A stretch of DNA of 64,000 bases, from contig JAIXMG010000015.1 in the NCBI GenBank assembly GCA_025201345.1, forward strand, positions 62,001-126,000, given 5' to 3'. Origin of the DNA: Thamnidium elegans (lineage: Eukaryota > Mucoromycota > Mucoromycetes > Mucorales > Mucoraceae). Below are positions 1 through 10,232 of this stretch, one piece after another. A program made the position numbers and the translations under genes. The stretch's first letter is position 1. Every line of letters starts with the position of its first letter. A model generated the notes under the pieces. The model saw nothing but the letters and a program-made list of their open reading frames with translations, was not told where the DNA came from and did not search any database.

Positions 1-1550
1 ATTTATTGGATGAATTGTATCCATGAAATGTTAGGATTCTTGAACTTAAAAAACTATACTATTATCCCAAACAGAAAATCCTGATAGAGAACTATCCTCA
101 CTTCTAACTAATATCTTAAATGAAACTTAATAGGATGAAAAAGAGTTAAAATATGTCCCTATATCTATCTATCGCAAGTAGTAATTTATGTGTTGCTGAA
201 CATTAAAAAAAAAAAAGAAAGAAAGGTAAATACGCTTGGAGAAAAAGAAAGCATCGTTTATTTTATGTTTACAGCACCGAGCAAACGAAATAAGTAGACC
301 TTACCTCAATGACAAGTCTGGAATATATAAAATTCAGCTAATAGAATTACAAGGACAAGCTAGACGCTTAAAAAACCTTCTTATTTTTACTCTTTAACGA
401 TCTTATCGAAACATCTGATAGACAGATTTATCTGATCTGATTACCTCGTATACAGCTCCTATTTAACTCGCTGAATGCCAATATGGTGATCCATAATACA
501 GGGAAATAGTAACGGTAAAATCAATAAGCATTATATATTTTATAAAAAATAATAAGAATGAATTTTATTTGGGGTAGTTTTATTAATAGCTAACGAATCT
601 GCAAGAAAAAAAAAAGAGAAGGGAATACTGTTCAGAATATGTAATATTGCAGTAAAGAATGAGTATCATTAGAGAGCATGCTTTCTAAATTATATCTATA
701 TTCTTCCAGGAAAATTGATAATTTTTTCGAAAACATATCCTTCCCAAGACTTCTTAAGCAAATTTTTAGCAACCAGCCTTACACGAGAGCAGCTTTTTAG
801 ATTTAATTTTTTTGCTCTGGTTTAAAGCTAAAGCGGTTTCCGTAATAGTAAAATACTCTGCAAACTACAAGTCATAACAAAAATGGCGAGTTCCTTTTTA
901 ATACTAATAAAATAATCCTCAGCGATTAAGGATTGTATAAACTTTATATTTGACTGTTCTGTTTTCACTGTAAGATCAAAGACCAGAAGTGATTTTTTTT
1001 TCAGGATCGTCGTCATAACATGATTCTAAATTTCTATTGCTGTCTATTATCTAAACAAAATTTAGAGCATAGTATTTTTTGAGCATGGTCACTTTTCGAG
1101 CTTGGTCCTTTTTTGAGCATGGAATTTTTGAGTTTTTTTTTTTAGCGTGGCTACTTATTTTAGAGCATGGCGTTAAATCTTGTAAGCTTATTTGTGATGA
1201 GCTTTACTTTGAAGAAAACGAGGATGATGAAATGGAAGAAGTATCCGTACCTGTTTTCCCCTCCCCGTAGCCCCCACTGCCCACACTGTCCCCGCCGTAG
1301 CCCCCGCTGTAGCCTCCACTCTCCCTGTAGTCAACACAGCTGTTCGTCAAAGCGAAGAGATTTTGCTATAATACACGATATTTAGATAATTACGTAGCTA
1401 TCATGTACTATAGTAAAATAAACATCGTGTACTATAATTACATAATCTTACATAGGTAAATCCTTTTAGCATTCCATAGTATGCTCAGATCGCTTCAAAA
1501 ACGACTTTTGCATTTTTTAATAACTGACTTTTGTCTTTTTTTTTTACAGA
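1..1550. other. Gene-free AT-rich stretch
   Basis: No supported gene. Around 1066-1170 a degenerate short motif of the form TTTGAGCATGG recurs about four times. Around 1255-1335 there is a local GC-rich run built on CCCCCGTAGCC-like units, unlike the surrounding AT-rich DNA. Open frames here are short and low-complexity. Confidence 0.6.
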
Positions 1551-2205
1551 GATAAAAAGGCGAAAGCTTTGATATCTTCTTGTAGTACTATGGGTCCCTC
1601 CACATGGGTTACCAGGAGGTCAACGGTAGTGGCCTTCGCCGTCCACAGGTTTTTGAAGATTACGAAAGTCAGAAGAGTAGGATACTGAAGCTTTGTATAT
1701 CTATATCGTATCTCTATATTTGATAATTGATTTTTGTTTTTTCTTCATCATAGGCAGTGTAGATGCAAACAACAACCGCAGAGACAACATGGTATCCTTT
1801 CATGATATAATAAAGACTTATCGTTGGGAAGTTCGCTTTTTGTCATTTGTGTTTGGTATCGCTGAAGCCAATGCTTTCAGCTGTTATAAGATCTGGGGGA
1901 ATAATGCGGAAGGGATTCTTCATTCCGATTTTAAATGCAGGCTTACACAGTCTTTGCTCAAAAAGGTCAAGGATTTCGGGAATTATGAAGAGGCAGGGCC
2001 TATGAATACAAGAAGCCGAGCTTCTGATGAAGCTCACAGGTATGTAGTTCTTGCCCAATATCCTGAAGGAAAAAGAACATGCAAGGAGCGGGGTGTAAAA
2101 CCTTTTCGGGTTTCTAAAAGATGCGCATGCAACCTTAATGCCATGTGCCAAAAATGCCATCAGCTACATTTTGCCCAAGAAATGAATAATAATATTCCCA
2201 TGTAA
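1551..2205 (+). pseudogene. piggyBac-like transposase, C-terminal fragment
   Basis: Two coding-like pieces flank a probable intron (about 1688-1754). The second runs from VDANNNRRDN through RWEVRFLSFVFGIAEANAF to a cysteine-rich tail (RCACNLNAMCQKCHQLHF). This order matches the C-terminal part of PiggyBac-type (DDE_Tnp_1_7) transposases: the conserved VDxxNxxRxxx segment before a helical block, then a Cys/His-rich tail. The first piece (from 1551) could be the preceding part of the catalytic domain but is weak. The N-terminal DDE core is absent, so this is a truncated relic with no expected activity. No TTAA-flanked terminal repeat was found. Confidence 0.6.
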
Positions 2206-2567
2206 TCATTTATAAAGGTATAACCTATTCATTTTTTTAAAAAAAATATATTGCTACAGCCTTTTTTTTTTTTCTATTTTTGTAATCGGTCTTATAGGGC
2301 CGATTTGTCGTAAAAGTACTTGTTAATAATATCCTGAAACAAAGGAATTCAGCTATATTAAAATGCTGTGTAACTGGAATCAAAATCAATGATATGTGAA
2401 TGGCTTGCTAATACTGTCTAAGTCTCACATCTTATGATAAGCGTCCATTTAAATATAATATGTATATAAAGCATACACATTTTCTTATAATAAAAACAAC
2501 TACCTTTTTAAAGTCTGATAATTTTCTGTTATTATATTTTATTCACTTTTATTTGTAACCGTCAATA
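2206..2567. other. Gene-free AT-rich spacer between transposon relics
   Basis: No gene seen. AT-rich sequence with runs of T and A between the piggyBac-like and Tc1-like fragments. Confidence 0.6.
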
Positions 2568-3005
2568 TCACAAGCCATATAAAGGTAGAGCGTTCTTTTT
2601 TGAAATGATTAAGTCCTTAAAGCTACTGGTCATCTGATCTATCAACTGATCTATGGTAGCAGTAGGATACTTGTAATAGAAGTCAGACACTAAGCTTTTG
2701 GTCGCCTCTGCTAGTTCTTCAGGCTCAATAATCCTTGGGCTCCCTATAGTATTGAACAATGAGTCCGGGTCCTCTTTCCAAGTCTCGTACAATCTCTGTA
2801 CAGTTCTAGGCTCTAGCTTGAGCTCTAAGGCCACAGCTATTGCACTGCTCCTAGGACGAATATCAACTAAGCGAACAGCATGGGTTTTATTCTCGTTACT
2901 GATGCGATTACCTTTTAATGAGTTTTTTGTTTTTTTTGTTTGAGCCAGATGGTTGCTTATCAACACTCCCCGGCATTTATTCTGGACAATCTTGCAACTC
3001 CTCAC
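2568..3005 (-). pseudogene. Tc1/mariner-like transposase, N-terminal HTH fragment
   Basis: A 145-codon frame on the minus strand resembles the DNA-binding N-terminus of Tc1-like transposases. It has a homeodomain-like helix-turn-helix around residues 45-75 (AVRLVDIRPRSSAIAVAL, then RTVQRLYETWKED), a short linker with GSPRII, and a second helical segment (FYYKYPTATIDQLIDQM) followed by LIISK. The catalytic DDE domain that should follow is missing, so only about a third of a transposase remains. Family assignment rests on residue pattern only. Another HTH protein is possible but less likely given the transposon remnants around it. Confidence 0.55.
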
Positions 3006-3225
3006 TAACTACTAATTTAGCTCTTAGAGCTACGTAAGTGCCATCTTAAGCTTGCTTCCATCCAAAAGTCTCGTCTAATCGGTAATTCGGGGACGATCTA
3101 GAGGCATTTTCACAAGACTTACAAAAGATGTAATATCGATCCTTCCTTTCCTCGAAAGTTGTAAAGAAAAGAAAAAGAACTTCGTATCGTGGTTAAAGAA
3201 TGCATTGCAATTTAAATTCATAACG

Positions 3226-3261
<36 letters not shown>

Positions 3262-3880
3262 TGCCTTTCAATCAAGCCAGGGTAGCTAAGAGTCATTCAT
3301 ACCGTACAAAGTGATATTACCGCCTCACATTAGTACTAACTGCAGCTTGCTTCCATCAGTAAGTCAAACCGAGTGGCCGTGGGTTTGCTTAAAGCATTTT
3401 CACAAGACTGACATACAGTTTGTATGAATTACTCGCGGTCATTTTTTTAATTAGAAAATGAAAAGAAAAAATATAAAAAAAACAGCATGGTGAAGTAAAT
3501 TGTTTTAAGCGGAGTGTAAAGTATAGCTTCTGCTTTGTGGACAGCTGTTTTGATTATTTTTTTATTAATACCAACTATTTTAAAATAAAATAATTAGAAA
3601 AGAACTTTAAAAATGTTAATAATTGATAAGAGCTAACCAAAAGAATTGTTGGTAAAAATTATAAAATAAAAATTAAAGTTTTGGTTTTGTAAAAAAAAAA
3701 AAGAAAAGTGAAGGAGGTAAAACAATAAGCATGAATATTGAACCAAATAAACTAGAATAGCATTTATGAAGAAAAAGAAGTCACCATAAATCACCTCAAC
3801 AAAGTCAAAAAATAAAATAAAACGAAAAACTTATTTTTTACTTTTTATTTTTTTTGTAAGAACATTTATCTTTAAGTATT
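3006..3880. repeat. Gene-free spacer with a degenerate direct repeat and an A34 tract
   Basis: Sequences near 3048-3125 and 3348-3425 share the blocks gcttgcttccatc and gcattttcacaagact in the same order, about 300 bp apart. This is an old direct duplication. Between them lies an uninterrupted A tract (3226-3259). No gene is supported. Confidence 0.55.
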
Positions 3881-5776
3881 ATGAGTAACATACCTTCTGC
3901 ATCAAAGTCTGAGAAGCAAGGAAAACCCAACTTATGCTCTTTAAGAGGAGATTACTGCATTCCAGAGCCAGTCAAGGAGAGGTTTGGGCTTGAAAAAGTA
4001 TTAAAAACCAGCGCAGGTTTTTGGACGAACCCGGAGTCCCTTATTGATGCATACTTTGTCAACAGTCTAGTCTGGGAAAGTTCGAGTGATCTCTATTTTA
4101 ATGTACTATCTGATGGCTTGAAAAGATTCAGCAACAGTGACGCAGAAACTGTAAAAGCAAGAGACTATGCTCGACAGGTGTCCGAATTCATTAAAAGCAA
4201 AGCAGTCATTTCCAAGCTAAAAGTATATTATGCATTGAAGGCGGCCGCAGCGGAATCAAAAAGACAAGAAGTTCTAGCTCACATTCAAGGTGAGGCTACT
4301 GGTGCTGCTTTGAGTAGCTTGGGCGCTCAAAACCTACGAAAAAGGGCTTTGGATAGGGTAGTGTCTCGTATAGGTATTTTATCAATTAATTACTCATAAT
4401 AATTAATCACATTATATTATGTAGATCTTCGAAGAAGGAGAGGATGCTGAAGAGGGTATGGATACTCCGCAATATCAACCAGAAAGTGTAAGTTGCTTCA
4501 AGTTTGTTAAAAAGAAAATCATTTTAATTATTTTCTACTTGGTATAGAGTAACAGCGCAAATGGACCAAAAAAGAGCAAAGATTCGTCATTCGTATTAAA
4601 TAAAAATGGTCACTCCTACCACTTGCACACCCCAACAAAGGAATACTTTTTATCACCACAAAAGCCAATCATTGAAAACACAGACAGGATCACTTGCTCC
4701 AGATACTTTGACATACGCCTGAGCACGGATGTATTTTGTCGATGTAGTGATGATTTAGAGAAGGAATATCAGACACATGTAAAGAACATGAGAAGCAATA
4801 GTTCTCTTGCAGCTGCAATTGATGAAGGATACTTAGAGTTCATGAAGAAATTATACGCTGTCGATATGGACAACTTTTCGCAAGAGATATTCAACACTAA
4901 CTACACTTGCAACAACACATTTGTCAACTTTTTAAAACAATCTTATAATGACCTTTGCATTTGCTGGAACGACCCACAACCCTACAATCAATACGGTGAA
5001 AGAACACTCTTTTCCGAAGTATTTTTACAGCAATTTAAACTCTTCTCCAGAATGACCAAATTACTCTATTTTAAATGGATCGAAAAAAAATTACAAAACA
5101 CAGATCACATTTGGCTTACAAAAAAGAATTATATAAAGAAAGATGTTCAATTGAAGTTACTGGATGGAGTCGGAATTATGAAAAAAAACAACGTGAACTT
5201 CATTATGCTTGAATCTTCTGGGTAAATTGATCATAGCTTTGAAATAGCTGTATTGTATTATTAATATAGATTATATCTATTTAGTGTCGAAGATGATATT
5301 TTTACTCATACATTAGAAGATACAGTAAAAAACCTAAAGCATGGTTCTGATTCACTCTCGAGTATTTTGTGTGACTATAAAGATTGTAACGTTGAAACCG
5401 TCCAGAGACTTGTGGTACTTACTGGACACATTATCAAAGACAAGCTTACTATTATGAAATACTCACCAGGAAATGCATCCAAGTGGGTTGCTGTTGAAGT
5501 CCGATCCTGCACAACACCGCTGGTTTATGAGAACAGAAAGGAAACCATTAAGCTTTACGAAACATTTGCTTATATTTATGTAAGTAAAAATAAATAAATA
5601 GATATATGCATATATAATATATTTGAAGTGTGATTCTTATCTTACCTTTGTTTCAGTTAACATTAAAAGAACAGGAGGAAGTTTATGACAAATTGAACGA
5701 TGAAAAACTTGGTTTCACGACAGTTGAAGAAGAGAATAGGGTTAAAAATTGCAGCATTTTTTTTAACACTGATTAA
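3881..5776 (+). CDS. Family N protein, intact member (possible nuclease-like core)
   Basis: Five exons close in phase: 3881-4357, 4425-4487, 4548-5221, 5285-5579, 5657-5776, giving about 542 aa. The first donor is uncertain; another gtatt donor lies at 4374. The N-terminal 180 residues are mostly helical. The middle region (about 180-380) is unassigned. A core follows with DGVG near residue 386 and LESSG near 402, then a helical segment (THTLEDTVKNL) and a C-terminal beta-rich domain ending in a LKEQEEVYDKL helix. The same order and intron positions recur in the copy at 36.1-37.9 kb and partly at 33.4-34.5 kb, so this is a paralogous family. The spaced D..E could be a PD-(D/E)XK-like site, but the lysine is not visible; that is inference. 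I know similar multi-copy unknowns from Mucorales. No function is assigned. Confidence 0.7.
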
Positions 5777-5929
5777 ATCAATTATTTTTAAACTTTTGTT
5801 AATCATCTCTATTATTTGATAATTAATAATAATAAAAATGTAAAGAGTTCAAAGTATTAAAAACATAAGTCTATAATTATTTTCTTTATTACTAAAAGAA
5901 AAGGGACATAAATTTATAAAGCGTTTTTC

Positions 5930-6083
5930 TTAGGGACCACGGCGTACTTTCTTAGGGACCACGGCGTACTTTCTTAGGGACCACGGCGTACTTTCTTAGG
6001 GACCATAGTGGACGCCCATAGGGATAGAGAGGATCGGGTACCCCGTGGTTCGTAAGAGTTTGTCGCACCACGGTGGTCCCTAA
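5930..6083. mobile_element. MITE-like element with TA-flanked inverted termini and internal 22-bp tandem repeat
   Basis: The left end TTAGGGACCACGG and right end CGGTGGTCCCTAA are inverted copies of each other, with TA at both outer edges. This fits a Tc1/mariner-type target. The left terminus is amplified: a 22-bp unit (ttagggaccacggcgtactttc) is repeated exactly at 5930, 5952 and 5974, with a partial fourth at 5996. The interior has no coding potential. Confidence 0.6.
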
Positions 6084-6161
6084 TGTCAGATCAAACAGTA
6101 ATTGATCAAAGTTTATGAATGACTTTAATAAAAAGTTCATTTATATATAAATAGTAAGCTA

Positions 6162-6446
6162 TTATTCATCTGAAGAGAGAATGTTAACATAATCTATATT
6201 TTTTGGATCAATAGATACGTTTTCTTTATGTTTTGGAAACTGGCCAAAAATATTCCAAGTTACTTTAAAAAGAGAAGAATAGGTTTTATCGACACTAAAA
6301 TACAGTTTTTGGATGGGAGGATACTTAAATTGTAAATGGCCTAATTTAACAGCGAGCCAATGTACATTTAATGAATTCTGAAGAATAAAAGGCTGCACTT
6401 CCACCTTAAGTTTTACTGGAGTTTTGAGTGGTAAGCCTTCAAAAAT
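6162..6446 (-). pseudogene. Unassigned C-terminal coding fragment
   Basis: An open minus-strand frame runs from about 6446 to a stop at 6162 and reads like protein (KYPPIQKLYFSVDKTYSSLF, then GQFPKHKENVS and an SSDE end). No ATG begins it, so it is a fragment or terminal exon. A similar FPKHTED...SPDEE ending can be read in another frame at 36.1 kb beside a family N relic, so it may be a divergent family N tail. Function unknown. Confidence 0.3.
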
Positions 6447-6832
6447 AATAGTTTTATTGTACCATTAAAGTTGGTTAATGGAAAGATGTTAGTACCTAAT
6501 AAAGTAGGAGGTACAAATTACTAATTTCTTACCTATCTAACGTTTACCAAAGCGGAAAATTACTAGAAACGCGTTTTTTTTTTTTCCAACTATGACAGGA
6601 TTCAAGATTTTTCTCTTCTCTCGAAAAAACTTCAGGTCTTCGTGCTGATTCCGATAAACTAATTAAAATTTTTCTGAAATTCAAGTCTATTTCATAATCT
6701 AAATTTTGAATCCTCTTCTGTAAGCACCTTGGGATCTAAACATTTTCGATTTTTGCATCTAAACATTAACGCGGGTTATATATAAGCTTTTTAATTCGTA
6801 TAATAATAATATATAGCTTTTACCTTAAAAGT

Positions 6833-8477
6833 CCATGGCACTTTACAGTAGGATTCTCTAAACGTCGATATGGTATTCGGTTCATACATTCTTTAAAGTT
6901 TCAGGTTGGTGTTCGCAAGATGGGCAGATACTCTAGGTTTTGTATTCGTCAAGTAGATAAACTTGGAACCTTTCTTTCCTTAACATTTTTCTCATTCCTT
7001 TCCCTCGAATTGGTTCTTGAAACTTCGTATGACAGGCAGACCAATTTCCTAAAATAAGGATACAATCATTTCCAAACTTTTTCCTAAGATTTTTTGACAG
7101 TCGTTTGTCTGCTTGTATCTGATTGATATATGATGAAAGTTTCATCTTTCTGAAAGGAATCAAATTATCTTGCCTCTGATTTTTTTCAACATCTTCATTG
7201 CCATAATATTCTTCCAGCAAAGGAGAAACTTGAGTCCTAACTTTTAAATATTCGACATAAGTATCAGCATTAACACCTGACGAAGAGTATTGACTTATTT
7301 TATTTTCACATTCTTGAATACTTGTTGGCTTAAATCGTTGATGAAGCTTTCTAAATTTTGTCGATTTTAGTTCTTTAGCCTTTTGATTTCTCGTATAGCG
7401 GTACAATTTCTTTTTCTTAGCTGTACTATCTGCGTGAATACAATATAAAAGGTCTCGGCGACCAGGATCAATAAGTAAAGTTTTTCCTTTTTTTAGTGAG
7501 CAGTTCTTCTTTAGGGGTCTTTTCTACGTACTGGAAATCTTCTTTTACAACATTGATTTTAGGACCACTTATACTACTTTTTGAGGTCTCAAATTTCTGC
7601 TTCACTATTAATTCTCCTACACCATCCGTCATTATTGTCCCTCTAAACTCTATTGGTTTATTAGGGCCTTGATCTTTTAAAGCTTCGTTAGATATATTGA
7701 CGACTTTTCCCCATATAGATGATTTATCCAATTTGCTTCTTTTCGAGTCTTTTAAGATCTGATTGTTTAAGATTATAGTATCTATAGTCATATAGGATGG
7801 TATTAATGTATTTCTCAAAGGGAGGCATTGGAATAATTTAAATTTGTACGATTCGCATATTTCTGCCAGCTTAAAATAAGCTTTCAGGTGTTTTACCAAG
7901 TTTGCTATTGCATCATAGTAAATAGAATCCTTTTTGAACTTGTAATTCTTTGGGTAAGATGGGATAAAGCTGTTAACATGTTGTATAGCTTTTTGATCTA
8001 AAAACTCCTTTGGAATTTGATTTATATCTTTTGGCGAAACTGCTAGTTTAAGTTGTGTAACAGGACTTGTGACATAATTTTTAATAGCAAGTTTGATCTC
8101 TTCAACAGAACAACCTTTCTTTTTCATATCATCAGTAAGGTGTGATATACGTTCTTTAAGTTTAACCATTTTGTTAATGGTCATTCTCAGCTTGTTTCCG
8201 AATTGTATAATTATAACATTATGGTAGGCAGTTTATATTTTAGTAGCTTCGTACGTCGCTATTTGATGTGCATTGCTCATTTTTTTGTTGTTGTAAAAGT
8301 CGAATGTCTCAAGTAAGAGTCCTTGTACTTTTGAATTATTGTTCTGTATAATGTCACTTTGTTTGACAACTTTCCGCCATCATGAACCCTTTTTTCAAAA
8401 TACTTTAAAAAATCCTTGAACAGTATACTCTTCAAAATTAAATGTAGCATTACAGCCAAGTTCTTGAGTAAATACAT
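6833..8477 (-). pseudogene. Fanzor-like (eukaryotic TnpB homologue) RNA-guided nuclease, decayed
   Basis: Minus-strand pieces in order: a probable N-terminal segment (8277-8477); EATKI, a stop at 8233-8235, then TAYHNVIIIQFGNKLRM; a long frame (7468-8184) with PLRNTLIPSYMTIDT and GTIMTDGVG; then, after a one-base slip at the T7 run 7488-7494, LLIDPGRRDLLYC and RYTRNQKAKEL; next ILGNWSACH and LLDEYKT; a stop at 6933-6935; CPSC; and a shifted frame with VKCHGLLR. This order (IDPGRRD as RuvC-I, GNWS, DEYKT, CxxC...C zinc ribbon) matches Fanzor proteins, the eukaryotic relatives of IS605/607 TnpB. Known members are RNA-guided DNA nucleases carried by transposons. At least two stops and two shifts, and loss of the end expected to hold the last RuvC aspartate, make this copy dead unless the assembly is wrong. 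Confidence 0.8.
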
Positions 8478-10232
8478 ATCTACTGAAAAGGTATGTATGT
8501 GTTACCAAAGCGTGAACGTCCGATACCAGTTTCTTCAAAACGGGTACATACAGTGCTTACGGTCTCAAAAATGCATCTTTCACACAATTTTGATTGGGCA
8601 ATAAATTTCCAACAAAAAAATTCTTTGGTTGGACAATATGTTTGTGTAAGAATTGTATGAAAAATAATATGCCAACAATGATTATAAGGTTCACATTTTA
8701 TAAAATAATCAAGCAATATACGTAACTATTTAACTATAATAGGAAAGCTATAAATGTATAAAAAAATTAGTATAAAGAACTAATGGGAAGTTTCTCTTCC
8801 AGTTTGAATATATCTTTATGAATTGAAAAAGGTTACAAAGCCGCATGTTTAGACGATCCATTTTTGTTTCTTTGATAAGAGATTAGGCTATTTTTATAAT
8901 CTCAGTAATGTGTCTTTATACGTCTAAGGAAAATGTCGCCAGTCCATGCTAGATAGTCTCTGAAAGTCCACTTGTTGACAACATTTCTTGAAAAAAACTC
9001 ATTATTCTTCACACTTGTTTTGATCTCGATTTTTTTGTTGAGGTGCTCTTTTGGACACGACATTTTTAATACTTTTTTTTTTTTATTTCTCTTCATTGTC
9101 ATTGTTCACAGATATTATTCTGATGAAAAGGCTAAAAGGGTAATCTTATACTGAAGGATTCCATTAAGGTATAACGTTACTCCATTTCTAGCTTATACCT
9201 GAGAGCTTGCCAGCTGTCCTTGGCCGGGACAAATCCTATCATGCAAGTGATAAGATTACTTTTTAGTATCTTGTTGTTTCATCGTAGTAGCAAACAGGCG
9301 TAAGTAGTTCTGCTCATATGAATAAGTCCGAATAATCTGAACAGGTTGTATTCTAAAAATCATAAATGATAATAGAGCAGTTTTTTTTTTCTAATAATGT
9401 ATATTGTAGGAAAGCTTTTCGATTAAACTAACAGTCGTTACGTTGGGGGGAGAACCTTGTTGTTTTCGTAAAGGATGAGATATCAAAAGATACTGTCTAG
9501 CTGTGCTTTCGTTAACTGGTTCCTTCTCTACTTTTGGGCAATTGCCAATGTTTCTCATCAAGTAAAGCAAGAGGCCAATTTATCTACAATCCCCCAATTG
9601 GTATTATTGTCCCTTATATTACTACGACCATGGGCTTTTTAATTGTGCTGCTAGGCAAATTCCGAATAGGTATAATTCCACTTTACCATATGTAGTGAAG
9701 TTAAGAGCTATAATAATATTTACAGTTTATAATAATAATTCTGACAACAGAAATAAAACGACTTTCTTCCCCTTTTCTATAATCTAATTTTTGGATTGTT
9801 AGTCGTAAGGTACCCTAATGTTTGGAACTCATTTATTAACAGAAAAATAATCAGAAAGATCCCAATTTTCATCAACATCATCAATAACCTATATTCTGCG
9901 CAACTACCCTTCATTATTAAATCTACTAAGAAAGATATCTATAACCTCTAACTTATACCTCTTTTACTACAGCTTGAAAGAAATTCCATCAAAGAGTCAA
10001 AAGTTGGTTTTTTTATGTCAACTCTCTGTGTTTCTCTACCAACTCTTCTAACATTTTAAGAGTAGTTCAAATGAAGAGAGGGGGAAGATATTGATACAAG
10101 CTCTATTTAGGCAGACAGCGAATTTCAAAAAGTGACTCCGTTTTTACTTATTTCAAATAAGCTGAGTTAACCTAATTCAGAAGTTTTTTTTTTAAACCGC
10201 CCTCGAAAAAAAAAATCCAAACTATAAACTAC
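8478..10232. other. Gene-free stretch upstream of the aminopeptidase gene
   Basis: Short open frames only, none with recognisable motifs. The minus-strand frame at 8480-8716 is cysteine-containing but not recognisable and could be eroded Fanzor-element sequence. The last few hundred bases must include the aminopeptidase promoter and leader. No convincing TATA or operator was identified. Confidence 0.5.

Noticed and set aside
828..1385. Small open frames at the left edge
   Set aside because: Low-complexity translations, no conserved motif and no splice support.
5930..6000. TTAGGG occurrences resembling fungal telomere repeats
   Set aside because: TTAGGG here is part of a 22-bp unit and of an inverted terminal repeat, not a tandem TTAGGG array.
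7488..7494. Programmed frameshift in the Fanzor reading frame at a T7/A7 run
   Set aside because: Additional stops and frame changes elsewhere in the same gene make simple decay, or a homopolymer read error, more likely; the shift needed is +1, not the usual -1 on such a run.
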